Shown here: in pieces, positions 22,691-34,505 of the stretch
Numbering within the stretch: the first letter of the stretch is position 1
How the letters are laid out: each line of letters starts with the position of its first letter
Assembly (NCBI GenBank): GCA_013399115.1
Contig: VXAA01000923.1
Coordinates: forward strand, 643,451 to 707,450
From: Anseranas semipalmata
Taxonomy: Eukaryota; Chordata; Aves; Anseriformes; Anseranatidae
Direction of reading: 5' to 3'
DNA length: 64,000 bases
The notes under the pieces: generated by a model
Databases searched by the model: none
Told to the model about the DNA's origin: nothing
What the model saw: the letters and a program-made list of their open reading frames with translations, nothing else
Position numbers and translations under genes: made by a program

Positions 22691-24630
22691 ATAACATATA
22701 TGATGTACTGGATAACTATACATACTTTTTCTGACAATGTGCATTCTGTAAACCAAATATCTGTTTTGCATGCCAGTAGAATTGGTAGATCGAACGGCAG
22801 CTATATCATATTTTTACCCACAGAGTTAGCCATGAATTAGCAATATGTATTAATTAAAAACAATACTGTACCACATAAGTCTAAGCAACTACTTTTAGAT
22901 AACACATGTAGGTAATTATTTTGTGATCTCTGCATCAGAAATGTATTTTTGCACTATGTGCCTTATATTAGTTGTAAACATTAATAAGAATATAAAACAT
23001 TATTTTCCTAGAAATGTTTACATTTATAATTAAAATCTTGTAATTTATAAAGTATTTATATAATAAATATGCTTGTGTGAATGGTACTTAAGTACTTTTG
23101 CTTTTTTTTTTTAAATCAAATGTTTAGCACAAAATGTTGCAAAAATGTCAACTTGTTTATGCACAGAATAACTACAATATTAATACCTCCTCACCATTAT
23201 AGATATAGATTTTTTTTTCATCCTTTCTTTCTTTTTTTCCTTGTTTTGGGGTTTCAGCCCTAGTTTAAGGAGAAAGTACTGGTCTGTTCTGGTATTATAT
23301 GAATTTCTCATGTTATGATTCTATGTTATGATTTTATTGAGAAACAGTGCTTAATTGATCTATTTAAACTTCAGTTAATTTTCATCTTGAGAGAAATTTA
23401 AGGAAAACGTTAGCCTGATGATTGGCTCTGATGAATTTGGAAACTTGGTGATGCTGACATATTAACAGGTTCATGTAATAAGAGGAGAATCGTGGGTTGT
23501 ACTTACAGTATTGTGCTTCTATTGGCAACACTGGTCACAGGCAAGTGGTTCTCTGGCTTTGGTTGATGTTAGGAAGGGAAACACTGAACTGTCCCATCAC
23601 TCATCCATACAGAAAAAAAAGAACCTAACTGAGGAATGATAATAGTTAAAGAGGACTGTAACAATGCTTTCCCCTGGATGTCTTCTAGAACACGTTCAAT
23701 CTCATCAGCTGTTAGGTGACACAAATTGCTTGTATATGCATGCACGCACACACGTTTAGCATTTATGTGAATCGGAGTGTTGAAGAGGAACTAAACGTAA
23801 ACAAATCTTGTTGCTTACATTCAACCAACAAAATGTCTCTCGGTGTGCTATGAAATGATGGCGTACTGCCTAGGGCCTTTGACATCTCTTCACAGAATCT
23901 TTCTTCTACCTGTATTTCCCCTAAGGTGATATCGGGAGCCGGAAGCCCTAGCTTTGTGTCCTCTAACGGGTCTCCATCCTAGCTGGATTCATGCTGGAGC
24001 AGTCTGTTCTCCTGCCCTTTTGTGCCCCTATCCCTGCACAGAGCAGCAGAATACACCCAGGTGTTTGATCTGGGACACACGTAGGTGTGTTGTACAAGCG
24101 GCTGATCCCACCTTCAGGGGAACAGCTGCGACTGTGATTTCAGCATGGGTTTGTGTCTATGTGGATTTCTGATGATGGTTGTATATTTTCTTGTCAACTG
24201 AAAGGCTATAATATCCAAGATGTACTTTAAATGATGAGGGAAGCTTTGTTTTATTTTCGACTCCTGTAGCCTTGAATGCGGTTAGCATAACTTCTCAGAT
24301 TCGTTTACTATCTGAAATAAAAATTACACAAAACTGCGAGGGGTTTTATGTCTTTGCAGTTTTATTGTAGTGACACATGAGATCCCCTGAGAAATTCAGA
24401 ATCTGAATAAAATACTGCAAATAGATTCCTGAAACTTGATGTCCTGTGCCTATCAAAACTGCACTTGAATTAGAAGTGAAATAGAAATATGCTATAATAT
24501 TTTAACCTTATATTAAAAAATAGAGGACAGAAAACTAACATACCAAAACAGTTTTAAAGCAGATAATTGAAATTTTTAACAGGAAATAAACATTAAAGTG
24601 AGCATTATATATAAACATTGCAGTTGAGAT

Positions 24631-24662
24631 TCCATGTTGGCCTTAAATCCATGTTGGCCTTA
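24631..24662 (+). repeat. 17-base tandem duplication
   Basis: The string tccatgttggcctta occurs at 24631 and again at 24648, separated by two bases. This is a recent slippage-type duplication. Confidence 0.85.
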
Positions 24663-27483
24663 TTTACTTATTTATAAATTAAAACAACTCCCAGTTGCAC
24701 TCTAAAGAACCCCACCAGAACCTTTTCCAAAAATCAACTTTTATGATACAGTAGACTTCCCTATTTCTTTTGTAGAAGTAGTACTTGAGCCATAAAATGC
24801 CACAGGCTAGCCTTAAATGCCTTTATACTTACTCATGTATTGAACAGTTCTGTAGTATTTTACTCACTTAACACAGGTAAGAGTAGTACTGGAGGTCATC
24901 CCAGCAGAATTGATAGGAGATAAGGTCCTCAAGGCTAAAGAGTGGCAGCCCTGGGGAAGAATCTATGGACTAGCTCCTGGTCTTGCTCTTGTAAGGCCTG
25001 CTTTGCTCTCCTGGAATACTTGGTCATCATCTCCTGAGCCTTCATGTTTTGTTGTTTCTATGCATTAAAGAAAACTTTGAGGGGGTTCTCATCAGCCCCA
25101 CTCTCTCTCTGGTGCCCTTTGGAAAACAGGCTGAATAGATCATAGAAAAACTATGGTATTGCTTTTAAAGTGCATTTCTGCTTCACAATACTAGCTTTCC
25201 TTCAGACAGGGCAGTAACTGTGATAAGAGCAGAGGAAAGTTACCTTCTGCATTATATTCAAACAGAAGAACAAGCTATCTGACTTGGAGCTGAATCTGAC
25301 ATTTAATCTTCTTATCCACAGAAGGTGGTTTTCTTTTGCACAATTAAGTTTATTTTGCAATACCATAGCTTGAGAGGCTTTTCTGGGCTTTGTTTATCCT
25401 GGCCTTAGAGAAGTAATCTGTGCTCTGTTTCTGATAAATTTCTGCTTGTGTTCAGTTATGACAGATATTCCTTTGAATTGGCTGTATAAAAATACTGTAG
25501 CAGCAGAGCAGAGCAAAGATCTAACTGTATTTATGTCTATATTCTGTCTTTAAACATGAACAGCTGTGCATACATTCATCTGTCTCATGTCTGACTCTGT
25601 GCTGCCATCCAGAACCTTTTCCTTTTTAATAAACAAATGTTTCCTTCTTTAATCTGTGTGTGTGTTTTTTCTCTGGTCCTGCAACAAAATTTTCTTGTCT
25701 GCATATGTTTTTCAAATCTTATTTGTATAATTAAACAAAGCATGCAACACAGAGAACCCACTTGGTAAATGGTAGTTCTTTACTCTCTCTCAGAGCAGCT
25801 GAAAGAAAATACACTATTTCTGTCTTGCACACCATTACTATTTTGTTTTGAAAAGCAAAATCCTGCATTTATGAATACTGAAAGACTCTTTTTGAAATCC
25901 CTGTATGGTCTTATTTTACAGTCTGATTTACAGAAGCACGGAACATTTAGGGAGAGTTCATGAATTTTCCATATGCAAAAGGCTAGAGTGATTCATAGAA
26001 GCAACAGATATTTATGCCTGGTGAGATTAAATCCTTTTTTGCACTTCAGTTGTCTCTGGTGGTTGTTCGTTGATCGTGATAATGATGCTCATGGTCAGTT
26101 CATCACTCTCTGTGAGTTTTTTGATGTTCCTCTGGAAGCTGGAGTAATTAAAAATGTGGTTACACAGAACACATTGAAATTTGTGCCAGTAAATACAGGG
26201 GGCAGCAGGTTTTTTAATGCTTTGTGTCTAAAATGTCTTGCAGAAAAGGCTTATTGTAAAAATATTTATTTAACACCTCCATAAATAAAACAGCAGCCCC
26301 GCTACTATTTGTGTTCCTTCAAGGTCTGCAACTCAAACAAGGCCAAGATAGCAGCCACCAGTAGCCCCTTTCATCAGGGTTTATAAGGTATTTAACTAAG
26401 AATTCTTTTGCTCTTCAGTTATTGTTTTCTGTCTTAAGTTTATTATTACTCTTGCCAGAAAAGGAACATCACCTCTAGCTCCTCAATCAAATCACTGCTA
26501 GCAGCTTCTGAAAGAGAAGGGAAAAAGAGGAGCCAATACATACTTGTTACCTCAAAGGGAAAAAACACAAGCTGCGTTTTTTTTATACAGCTAACACAAA
26601 AGCAGTACCAGAAAGTGCACAGTAAAAAAGAGATTATTTTAATTCTAGTCTCCTATCTTTTGTGCCAGGATTAAAGATTCATTGCCATTCTTCCTTACAT
26701 GGTTGGGTATATTTTTGGTACTCTGCAGCCAAATATTTACTCAGAGGGATTATTCTGAGATGGATCTGTGGAGGAGAATGCAGATAGGCAGGCTTAAAAG
26801 AGGGAGATTGTCTTTGGATTTGAAGTGCACCCTTCTGCAATGTGTTTGCCTGGCCAGATGTCGACAGCATTGCTTCATATGAAATGCAACATTCAGAATA
26901 TTTTCGATGAAGCAGAGGAAGTGAACTCTGGCGCACTGTTCTGAGCAACAGCTTATGCCCCTGTTTAAGCAGAGGCACACAGAGGACTTTTTCTCTAAAA
27001 TGGAAACAAGCTTCTGGCTATCTGAAAAGCTTACCTAGCCCATAATCAAACAAAAACCCCACTATTGTTATCAGTGCTCTGTTGTGCTCTGTTGTTACTG
27101 CCCTAATAAATTATATATAAGCAGTAAGAATCATGAAATTTTAATAAAAATACATCTACAGGCAATTCTGTGCTGTGCAGTGTCTTTTCCTTTCTGTGTG
27201 TTTTGTTCTGTGTACCACAAACATTGTTTCATATCTTTTGGATGAACCTGACATTTCCAGCTGAAACAATGTTCTTCTGGAAGACTTAGCTCTTCAGAAT
27301 GTTTCTGCTTTACTTTCTGAACATGTAAGGTAGCATATTTTAATGTTATTGCCCTAGGAACGGATATTGAAACAACCACCCCACACACGTACATTCCTTA
27401 TCAAGCCAATGGCATTTTCCATGTCAGAAGGCAGAATTTGGCATAAGCATGAAGAAAGCATGAAGAGTAACTTGGCAAAGGCT

Positions 27484-27523
27484 TTTTTATTTTATTTTAT
27501 TTTTATTTTATTTTTATTTTTTT
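27484..27523 (+). repeat. TTTTA-type microsatellite
   Basis: Run of ttttatttta and tttttatttt units of 5 to 6 bases over about 40 bases, ending in a T-run. Confidence 0.9.
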
Positions 27524-27774
27524 AACATGGTACAAGATTTTACTTGATTTGGTGTGCCCACTGTTCAATACAATAAGGGACTTCTGGCTCTGATCCCACA
27601 GGTCACCATGCCAAGGTGTATTTCCAGCCCATCACAGAACCCCAGTAATATTCAGTATGTAATTCTGCACTGGTGCACAGATCTAGCAAGGGGATCCAGT
27701 TCCCTGCACTTCAGACCTCAGGCTGTGGGTTTTGTTTTGTTTTGTTTCTATGTATTTGTGTGTATGTGTCTGTA

Positions 27775-27856
27775 CATAAATGTATATATATAAGTAGAAA
27801 TATTAGTGTATATATACAAATATATACACTATACATTATATATATACACACACACT
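27775..27856 (+). repeat. TA/CA-rich microsatellite
   Basis: Compound low-complexity sequence of TATA and TACA units with short interruptions, ending in a CACACACA run. Confidence 0.85.
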
Positions 27857-28457
27857 ACTAGCTACTTTTGCATTGATATTTGTTCCTGGTTATGTGTCTT
27901 CCTCTAGTGTTTTGTTCAGGACAAAGCATGTGGTTATTTTTTGTATATATTTTTCAAAATATACTATTACTAATAGGAAAACAGGAGAAATGGTGTAACA
28001 CATTAACTCATTTTGTTTTTGAATTATTTTATTTATTTTTTTAATCACGAGTTGCTATTTAAAATTTTAATTTCTAGTCTTATTAGAAATGTTGCCAGTT
28101 AAATTCCCTATAGCTACACAAGAATAACTCACCCTGAAAGCAGGAATTTCATACAAATCTGAGGGCATATTTTGCTTTAAAGATATGTCTAGTTGTATGC
28201 TGTGCTGCTAATTTACACTGCCTTTACAATCTGAGCCAAAGCTAAATGATGTGATCAGTGCCATCCCACGTATGAGCCAAAAATATTAGCATGCTAGATA
28301 TGAGGATATTAAAATGTTTTCCTGGCATGCAGGAGACTTAGGCTGTCATTCCTACATAGCTACACGTAGCAGAAAAGGGTCTTAAACCTAGATCTTCTTC
28401 CTAAAAAGAGTATGCTCCTAACTGCCAAATTACAGAGCATATCAAAGAATTTGTCTT

Positions 28458-28593
28458 GTATATATATATATATACATATATTTATATATATGTATATATA
28501 TAAATATATATATATGCACACACATAATATACAATTTATATATATATACATATATACATATTTATATATATATACACATATTTATATATATAA
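28458..28593 (+). repeat. Compound TA microsatellite
   Basis: About 136 bases of TA dinucleotide repeat broken by TACA, TTTA and TGTA units. It gives spurious open frames rich in Tyr and Ile on both strands. At its length and purity it is probably length-polymorphic. Confidence 0.92.
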
Positions 28594-31500
28594 AAGTTGT
28601 TAGGCTGGAAAGTGATTTAGTTTCTCGCACTGTGTTGACCCAGTCCTTGCTCTGGTGATGCTGCATTGATTCTTTAGCACCAGCAAAGGGCTTGCCTGTG
28701 AACCACAGGAGGCGGGAGCTGCTTCCCTCCTGCGTGGACTTCAGTGGTCAGCTGAGAGCTCACACCTTAGCATTTCCTAGAGGCAATGTGGGTAGCTTGT
28801 GCCCCAGCTGTGCTGGCCTTCTGTCAATGTCATGGCCCTATTTTTTCCCCAGGCGCTGTCAAGGAACATCCTGCATGCAGCTGTGGCTCACATGACCTGG
28901 CAGAGCACCTCAGGGTCCCAGCACTGGGGTCTCTGTGGTGTTCCACTCAGGAGAGATCTCCTTTCATCCCTCTGAAGTTCTGGAGTCACCTGTCTTTCAG
29001 CCCGTTGGAAGTAGCAAGACAAATAAAACATGAAAGATGTCCTCTTCAAATCTCCAGTTGTGTTAGGGTTTTTGATTGCTCTTAGCATTTATTGTCTGTA
29101 GCAAATTTCACAAGTTCATTACAGAAACAATAATTTTATAAAGTCCTGTACAGCCAGAGGCCTCAGGGCAGGAGGACAGTAATATACTGAACAATGAAAG
29201 ATGTAAGGTGACAAATGCTGTTGAAAATTGGGAAATAATCTATTTCATGATTTCCCATCCTGTTCATTGTATGCCTGCATTAGAGTCAAAGGTGCTTCTT
29301 AACAAGAAAATGTGACTATCAATCCAGACCAGAAATATTAAACAGATCTCGTCTGGCATCAAATAAAGTCTTGCCTTCGAGGCTGTATCTATGCTACTAA
29401 GCAGTGGCGTAACATAGATCACCTTCACATGTCTATAGGTGTGAGTGCCCCCACCAAGGCAGGGGTCCCTGCTTACTTCTGGGAGCCCCTGGTGCGTGCA
29501 GCTCCGAAACATGCCCACACCTTATCTGCAGAGTGGTACAGGCCACAACAGCACCAAGAAATGTGGCACAAGCAGTGAGACAGTGTTGGGAAAGCCCACA
29601 GCAGGCCCCTGGGTCCAGTTTATGTGTGGGAAGCCCGAGCTGAGAGCTGAGTCCCTTCTTGTCCCTCTCTCATGCAGCTTATGCTCGTCACCTCGGATGC
29701 AGCAGCATCCTTCATATCAACATTTCCTTTCGCTGCAGAAACCTTTAACACCCCAGGCAGGGAAGATACAGGGATGAAACACTTGCTAATGTATTCCCAT
29801 GCATGGAGCTGTTGCACTGTTTCACTACCACCCTTCCCTCTTCTCATTACAAGCACTGCTAAACGGGATCGCTAATTTTCCCTGGGTGCATTTTGAAGGA
29901 AGAGGATGCTCATTTGGAGAAAACATCTTGAATTTTTAAGAAGTTGCAGAAGAGTCTGTAACTCTGGCAGATTGTGAGGGAGGGGAAATTTGTGGTTTTG
30001 AATAACATAAAGTGGCGCCAGCTCCTCTACATTTATTCCAGGGGAAATTTTATTAACAGTTGGGAAATACAATCTGACTCCAGATTTCCCTATCTCAGAC
30101 CTTTCAGATAGGCTGCCTTGCCTAATGCAACAGCAGCACAGGGGCTTTCTGCAGGGTGCTTGCAGGCAGGGCTGACACAGAAAGATTGAAGTCATGAGCC
30201 CATGAAGGCTTGGCACCTCAGTTAGAAGCCCAAAGAGTGGTGTGTTTGCTCACCACAAATCCGTTTTACTGTGCTAGGCACTGTGCAGTGACCCTGGAAC
30301 AAGCATACTCCACATTTTGGGGTCAGGGTGCTCTTTCTAGCAGATAACTGCATTGGGTCTGGGTGAATGAGGGTCTGAGCTTACTGGGACAGCCCCTTGC
30401 TGCTTTGCAACTCTCCGACCAACATGAACTGGCTCAGGGTGGAAACACAGGACAGGTCACAAGTCAGAGTTTGGGAACATCTGGTTCACATTTATCCAGA
30501 AAAGTATGCATTAGACACCAATGGCTTAGACCAATGGAGAGAGGGAGTGTATTTCTCAAGCATCTTCAGACTAGGCACAGTTTCTGAACTTGAAGCAATA
30601 AATTAGGACTTAAGGAAACCATTTGAAATCCAATGGCTGAAACACAGACATTCTCTGAGAAGACATAGCTGTTTATGTTAGAAATCTGGTTTCTCTTCCT
30701 TCACTGTTGTGCCAACTTTCATAAGAATCTCCACTTAAACTTTGGGAGAAATATTTGGCCTGCAAATGGGAAAGTTTGCTCAGCAGCACTGTAAAACTGC
30801 AGGAACTCCAAAATGCTCATTTTACAGTATCATATGCACTGACACCAGTGTAATATTCAGAGCAATCACTTCCTCCCTGTTTCTTGAACACATATTGGAT
30901 GCACAAGTTGAAATCAGAAGCTTGCCAGATGTTACTCTAATGTCCCACAAGATGGTGACAAAATAATTCTAATTACATAACACTTTGATTTGTGGTACAT
31001 ACAGACTTAGTGACTCCAAATATTTTCTTACCATGCAGTTGCATTAAACTCTGCTGATATAACATACTTGGAACATATTTTAATGACTTACTCATTTGGA
31101 AGAGGTTCATTCTTTCAAGTACTTTTTTGGTTGTATTTTAAATTAACTTCAGGACTAGCTAGAGAGTTTCAGTCCTCCCACATTAGGAGTCACAAGTTCC
31201 ATAGATGCTGGAGAAGGAAAAGCAGTTTTATTGCTTCTGATCCATCCCTTTGCCAGTCTGCTTCCCTTCCCCTCCCTCTGTGTGGGTTTGCATGTGTGTA
31301 TGTGTGCGTGTCTGTGTGAGATCTCATGTTTCATAAACTCTTTCCTTTCTGAATTAAACATGAAAAAAAAACCTGCAGTAAGCGAGGAATAAGAAAGGGG
31401 ACCACTGCAGAGCAGGTACATGCTCTCCAGAGGTAAGGCTGGGAACAAGCACACTGGGGAAGAACTGAGGCTCCTGAAATAGGATGGTTGGAGCTCCTTT

Positions 31501-33224
31501 CCCCTTACCATTATTCCCTCAGATAGATAGTGTAGACTTTTTTTTTTTTTTTTTTAATTTTTGGTGCAACCAAGTTGAGAAACTTGAAAGGGGCCTGAAC
31601 TGCAGAACTCACCTCTTGAAAATCCTGCCCTCAAACTGGACACTGGGGATGGAGCAGGCATCCCACATTGCCAGTGCTTGTCTTTTTGGGGTAACTGTAT
31701 TGTCCAATATTAGAAACAGTTGCTTCCCTGGGTTCTATTGTTTTAGAAACAATAAAGGCGACAAAGTCTTCTTTTTTTCTTTTTTTTTTTCTTTTTTTAG
31801 CCTGTCAAATGACAATAAAAATAGTCTGTAAATACTAGCTCTTCATTTTGCTGAAGACGGGAGCTGATTTTCACAGACTGAGTGACTCTGGCCCTTCAGT
31901 TGCCTGAAGAAGATTGTAAAGAAAACACATTCCCAGCTGTAGCTGTGGGTTTCTATCAATAGATGGCAAGATCAGACTAGTCCTTTGGCTACGACTTAAA
32001 AAGGCATTTCAGTGACTGAAAGCCACAGGCCAGATTTTCAAAGGTGTTTAGACATCTAATTCCCAGTGATTATAATCTGAATTTGGTGCCTGAATATGTT
32101 CCATTTATGGCTGTAAGTATCACTTTAAAACAACTTAGGCATTCGGGAGCCAGTGTGATGCAAAGCTTGTGTGATAATGTGCGGAGATGCCCAGCTTGTT
32201 CTGAACAAGCTTGTTTGGCTATCAGAAGTGCTATGGCCACGTGAGCACGGCAGCCTGCCCAGGAAAATCAGCCCTGCTGAGGCATGTACTCAGACCATCT
32301 TCAAAATCTCACCTCCCGCCTTCAGTACTGCAAAGATATTTGCTGTGAATTTCTTTCCTAAGGATTTTGGCCAGAACCAATGCAGGATGATTGTGATGCA
32401 CTTGTAATTTGTAATACCACAAATGAGATTCAATTGGATTTAGTGTAGCATCATTTAGCTCCTACCCTGTACGACTGGATATAGCCAGTTGGAAAAGCAC
32501 TTTGACAGCAGTATGAGCAGCAGCAGAAAGATGGTTTGAACTCAGAGACAGACCTGTCCTCAGAAGCAGTAGTTTGCTAGGACTTAGCAGGACTTTTTTT
32601 CCAACCTTTATTCTGATTTTAAGGGTTATTCTCTCTCCCTCCCAATCTCTCACTCTCTCTCCAAATTCTGTGCAATCTCCATCCTGGACCTTCTCAGTGA
32701 TGAATTCCCACACAGGTGCAGCTTCACGTTGCTCCACACCTCTGCTATTGTCTGGTGCTGTGTTTGACACCTGACAGTAGAATAAACCCCGCCTTTCCCT
32801 GCTGGCACAGCCACATTGAACAAGTTGTTGCTGTCTACACCCACTTTTAGCAGGTTTTTACATATAAGCACAGTGAATAATAACAAGCGCAACCATGCTT
32901 GTCTGGAAGTGGGCTATTCACACTTGCTGTATAATTTTCGAATAAGAAGCTAGATGCCTAAACCCATTTTCAACATATAAATAAACATGACTTAATTTTA
33001 AGCATCTGCCATTCCCATGGTCTTTGCAAACATTATTTAAATGTGCAGTCTTTGGCACCCAACTGGGAAAGTTTTGGTTTATGTTTCCAGAGGCCTGCAA
33101 GAAAGCTCGTTTTTGTGCCAGTACTTTAAAGGCATAAATACAGTGACTCAAAAGCAGGGCCTTTGGGCTTTACCATCAACCCTGGGCAAAACATCAGAGC
33201 TACTGATAAAGAGTTCTTTTTGCA

Positions 33225-33412
33225 GGAAAATACTATCAGCAGTGTCAGTCAGCATGGTTTTATGGAAAACAGCTCTTGTCAGATTTACTTAGTATCATTT
33301 TTCACGCTGTTTTAACATTGATGTTTTAACAAAATGAGTTTGGTTGATAAAGGTTTTAAAAGTGATAAAATTTATTTAGACTTCTGCAGGGCATTGAACG
33401 TGATTTACTGTT
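33225..33412 (+). mobile_element. Ancient CR1-like LINE reverse-transcriptase relic
   Basis: The + strand around 33246 reads SQHGFMENSSCQIYLV, corresponding to the CR1 segment [16 protein letters not shown]. About 100 bases later, DKIYLDFCRALNVIY corresponds to the catalytic [10 protein letters not shown] segment. Stops and a frame change lie between them. Both segments are in the right order and spacing for an RT, so this is an old LINE remnant. Confidence 0.65.
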
Positions 33413-33654
33413 TTTTTTTTTTTTTTCATTAGAAAGAAAAATCTAACTGTAGAAGTGGAAACATCTTCAGATGACTGTATTTCTAGTTAGATCCCCTAGG
33501 TACTGGTTCTTGGCCCTATACAGCAATAAGGGGGAAAAATTGTTAAGCTGTGAATGAAACGTGCTGCAGAAAATGCAGGCCTCCCTTCCTCTTAGTTGGC
33601 TGTCCAATTAGATGGCCAACTAGATCACATTGCTTATCTCCTCACATAATTGAG

Positions 33655-34505
33655 TTTTGAACATCTGCAAAAGTGGAGATTCCACAATCTCTGGGCAACC
33701 TCTTTAAATGTTTGACTACTCTTAGAATGGAAAAAATAAAAATAAAAATCCTACTATCCAACTGGAATTTCCTGTGTTGCAATTTGTGTCTACTGCCTTT
33801 AGCCAGAAGAGCATGGTTTCTTCTTCTCTATACTCCAATTAAATTTCTGTAGACAGCAGTAAGGTTACCCCAAAGCTGTCTCTTGCTTGTTTACAAGGAC
33901 CCCAGGTCCTTTCTGCAAAGCTGCTCTCTAGTCAATTGACTCCCCTGCCTGTGCTGGCTGGTACACAGAGTTGTCCCAGACATGGCTTTTGTTGAGCCTG
34001 GGGGGCTCCTGGCTCCATTCTTTCAGTCCATCCTGGTCCCTCTGAATAGCAGCCCTGCCCTCCAGCAAATCAACTGCTTCCCCAAATTTGATATGTACAA
34101 AGCTGCGGAGTGCACCTCATCATGTTGCCCAGGTTATTAATAAAGATGTTGAACTTTATTGGCTTCTCTGTTGAGCCCTTAGTATACCACTACTACCCAG
34201 ACACCTGATGGACTTTGCCCTGCTGCTCACCACCCTGCTGGTCACCATCCGCCTAGCCAGCTTCCACCTATTCTGTAGACCAAGTCTCTTGTCCATATCT
34301 CACCAGTTTGATTGTAAGGATACCATAGAAAATCTTGCTAAAGTCAAAGTAAACAGTATGTCCTGCTCTCTCCTTGCCCACACTGCCAGCCATCTCATCA
34401 CAGAGGACTAGCAGGTTGGTCATTGTGTCTGGCTGCTCCCAAGCACCTTCATGTGCTCAGAAATGGCTTTCAGGATGATCTGCTCCACAAACTTCCTGGG
34501 ACGGA
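33655..34505 (-). mobile_element. Ancient CR1 LINE, strongly diverged
   Basis: Patches match the minus-strand CR1 in order: gattccacaatctctgggca near 33679, a cagcagtaaggttaccc segment near 33855, tccatcctggtccctctgaa near 34027, a region resembling the one opposite SGVPQGS and WLTGR near 34200-34260, and caccagtttgattgtaagga near 34301. No open frame remains. It is far more diverged than the other copies. Confidence 0.75.

Larger units (their letters stand above)
22691..33224. other. Intergenic sequence, no recognisable gene
   Basis: About 10.5 kb downstream of ADAMTS20. Open frames here are short (at most 118 codons), lack splice or family support, and look like chance. Identified content is limited to simple repeats (24631-24662, 27484-27523, 27775-27856, 28458-28593) and T-runs near 31537 and 31770. 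No interspersed repeat family could be named. Confidence 0.6.

Noticed and set aside
25973..26284. 103-codon plus-strand open frame
   Set aside because: No family resemblance and no splice context. A frame of this length is expected by chance in 64 kb of this composition.
28360..28603. Tyr/Ile-rich open frames on both strands
   Set aside because: Produced entirely by the TA microsatellite.
33593..33622. 8-base inverted repeat tagttggc / gccaacta
   Set aside because: Short enough to be expected by chance and without other support.
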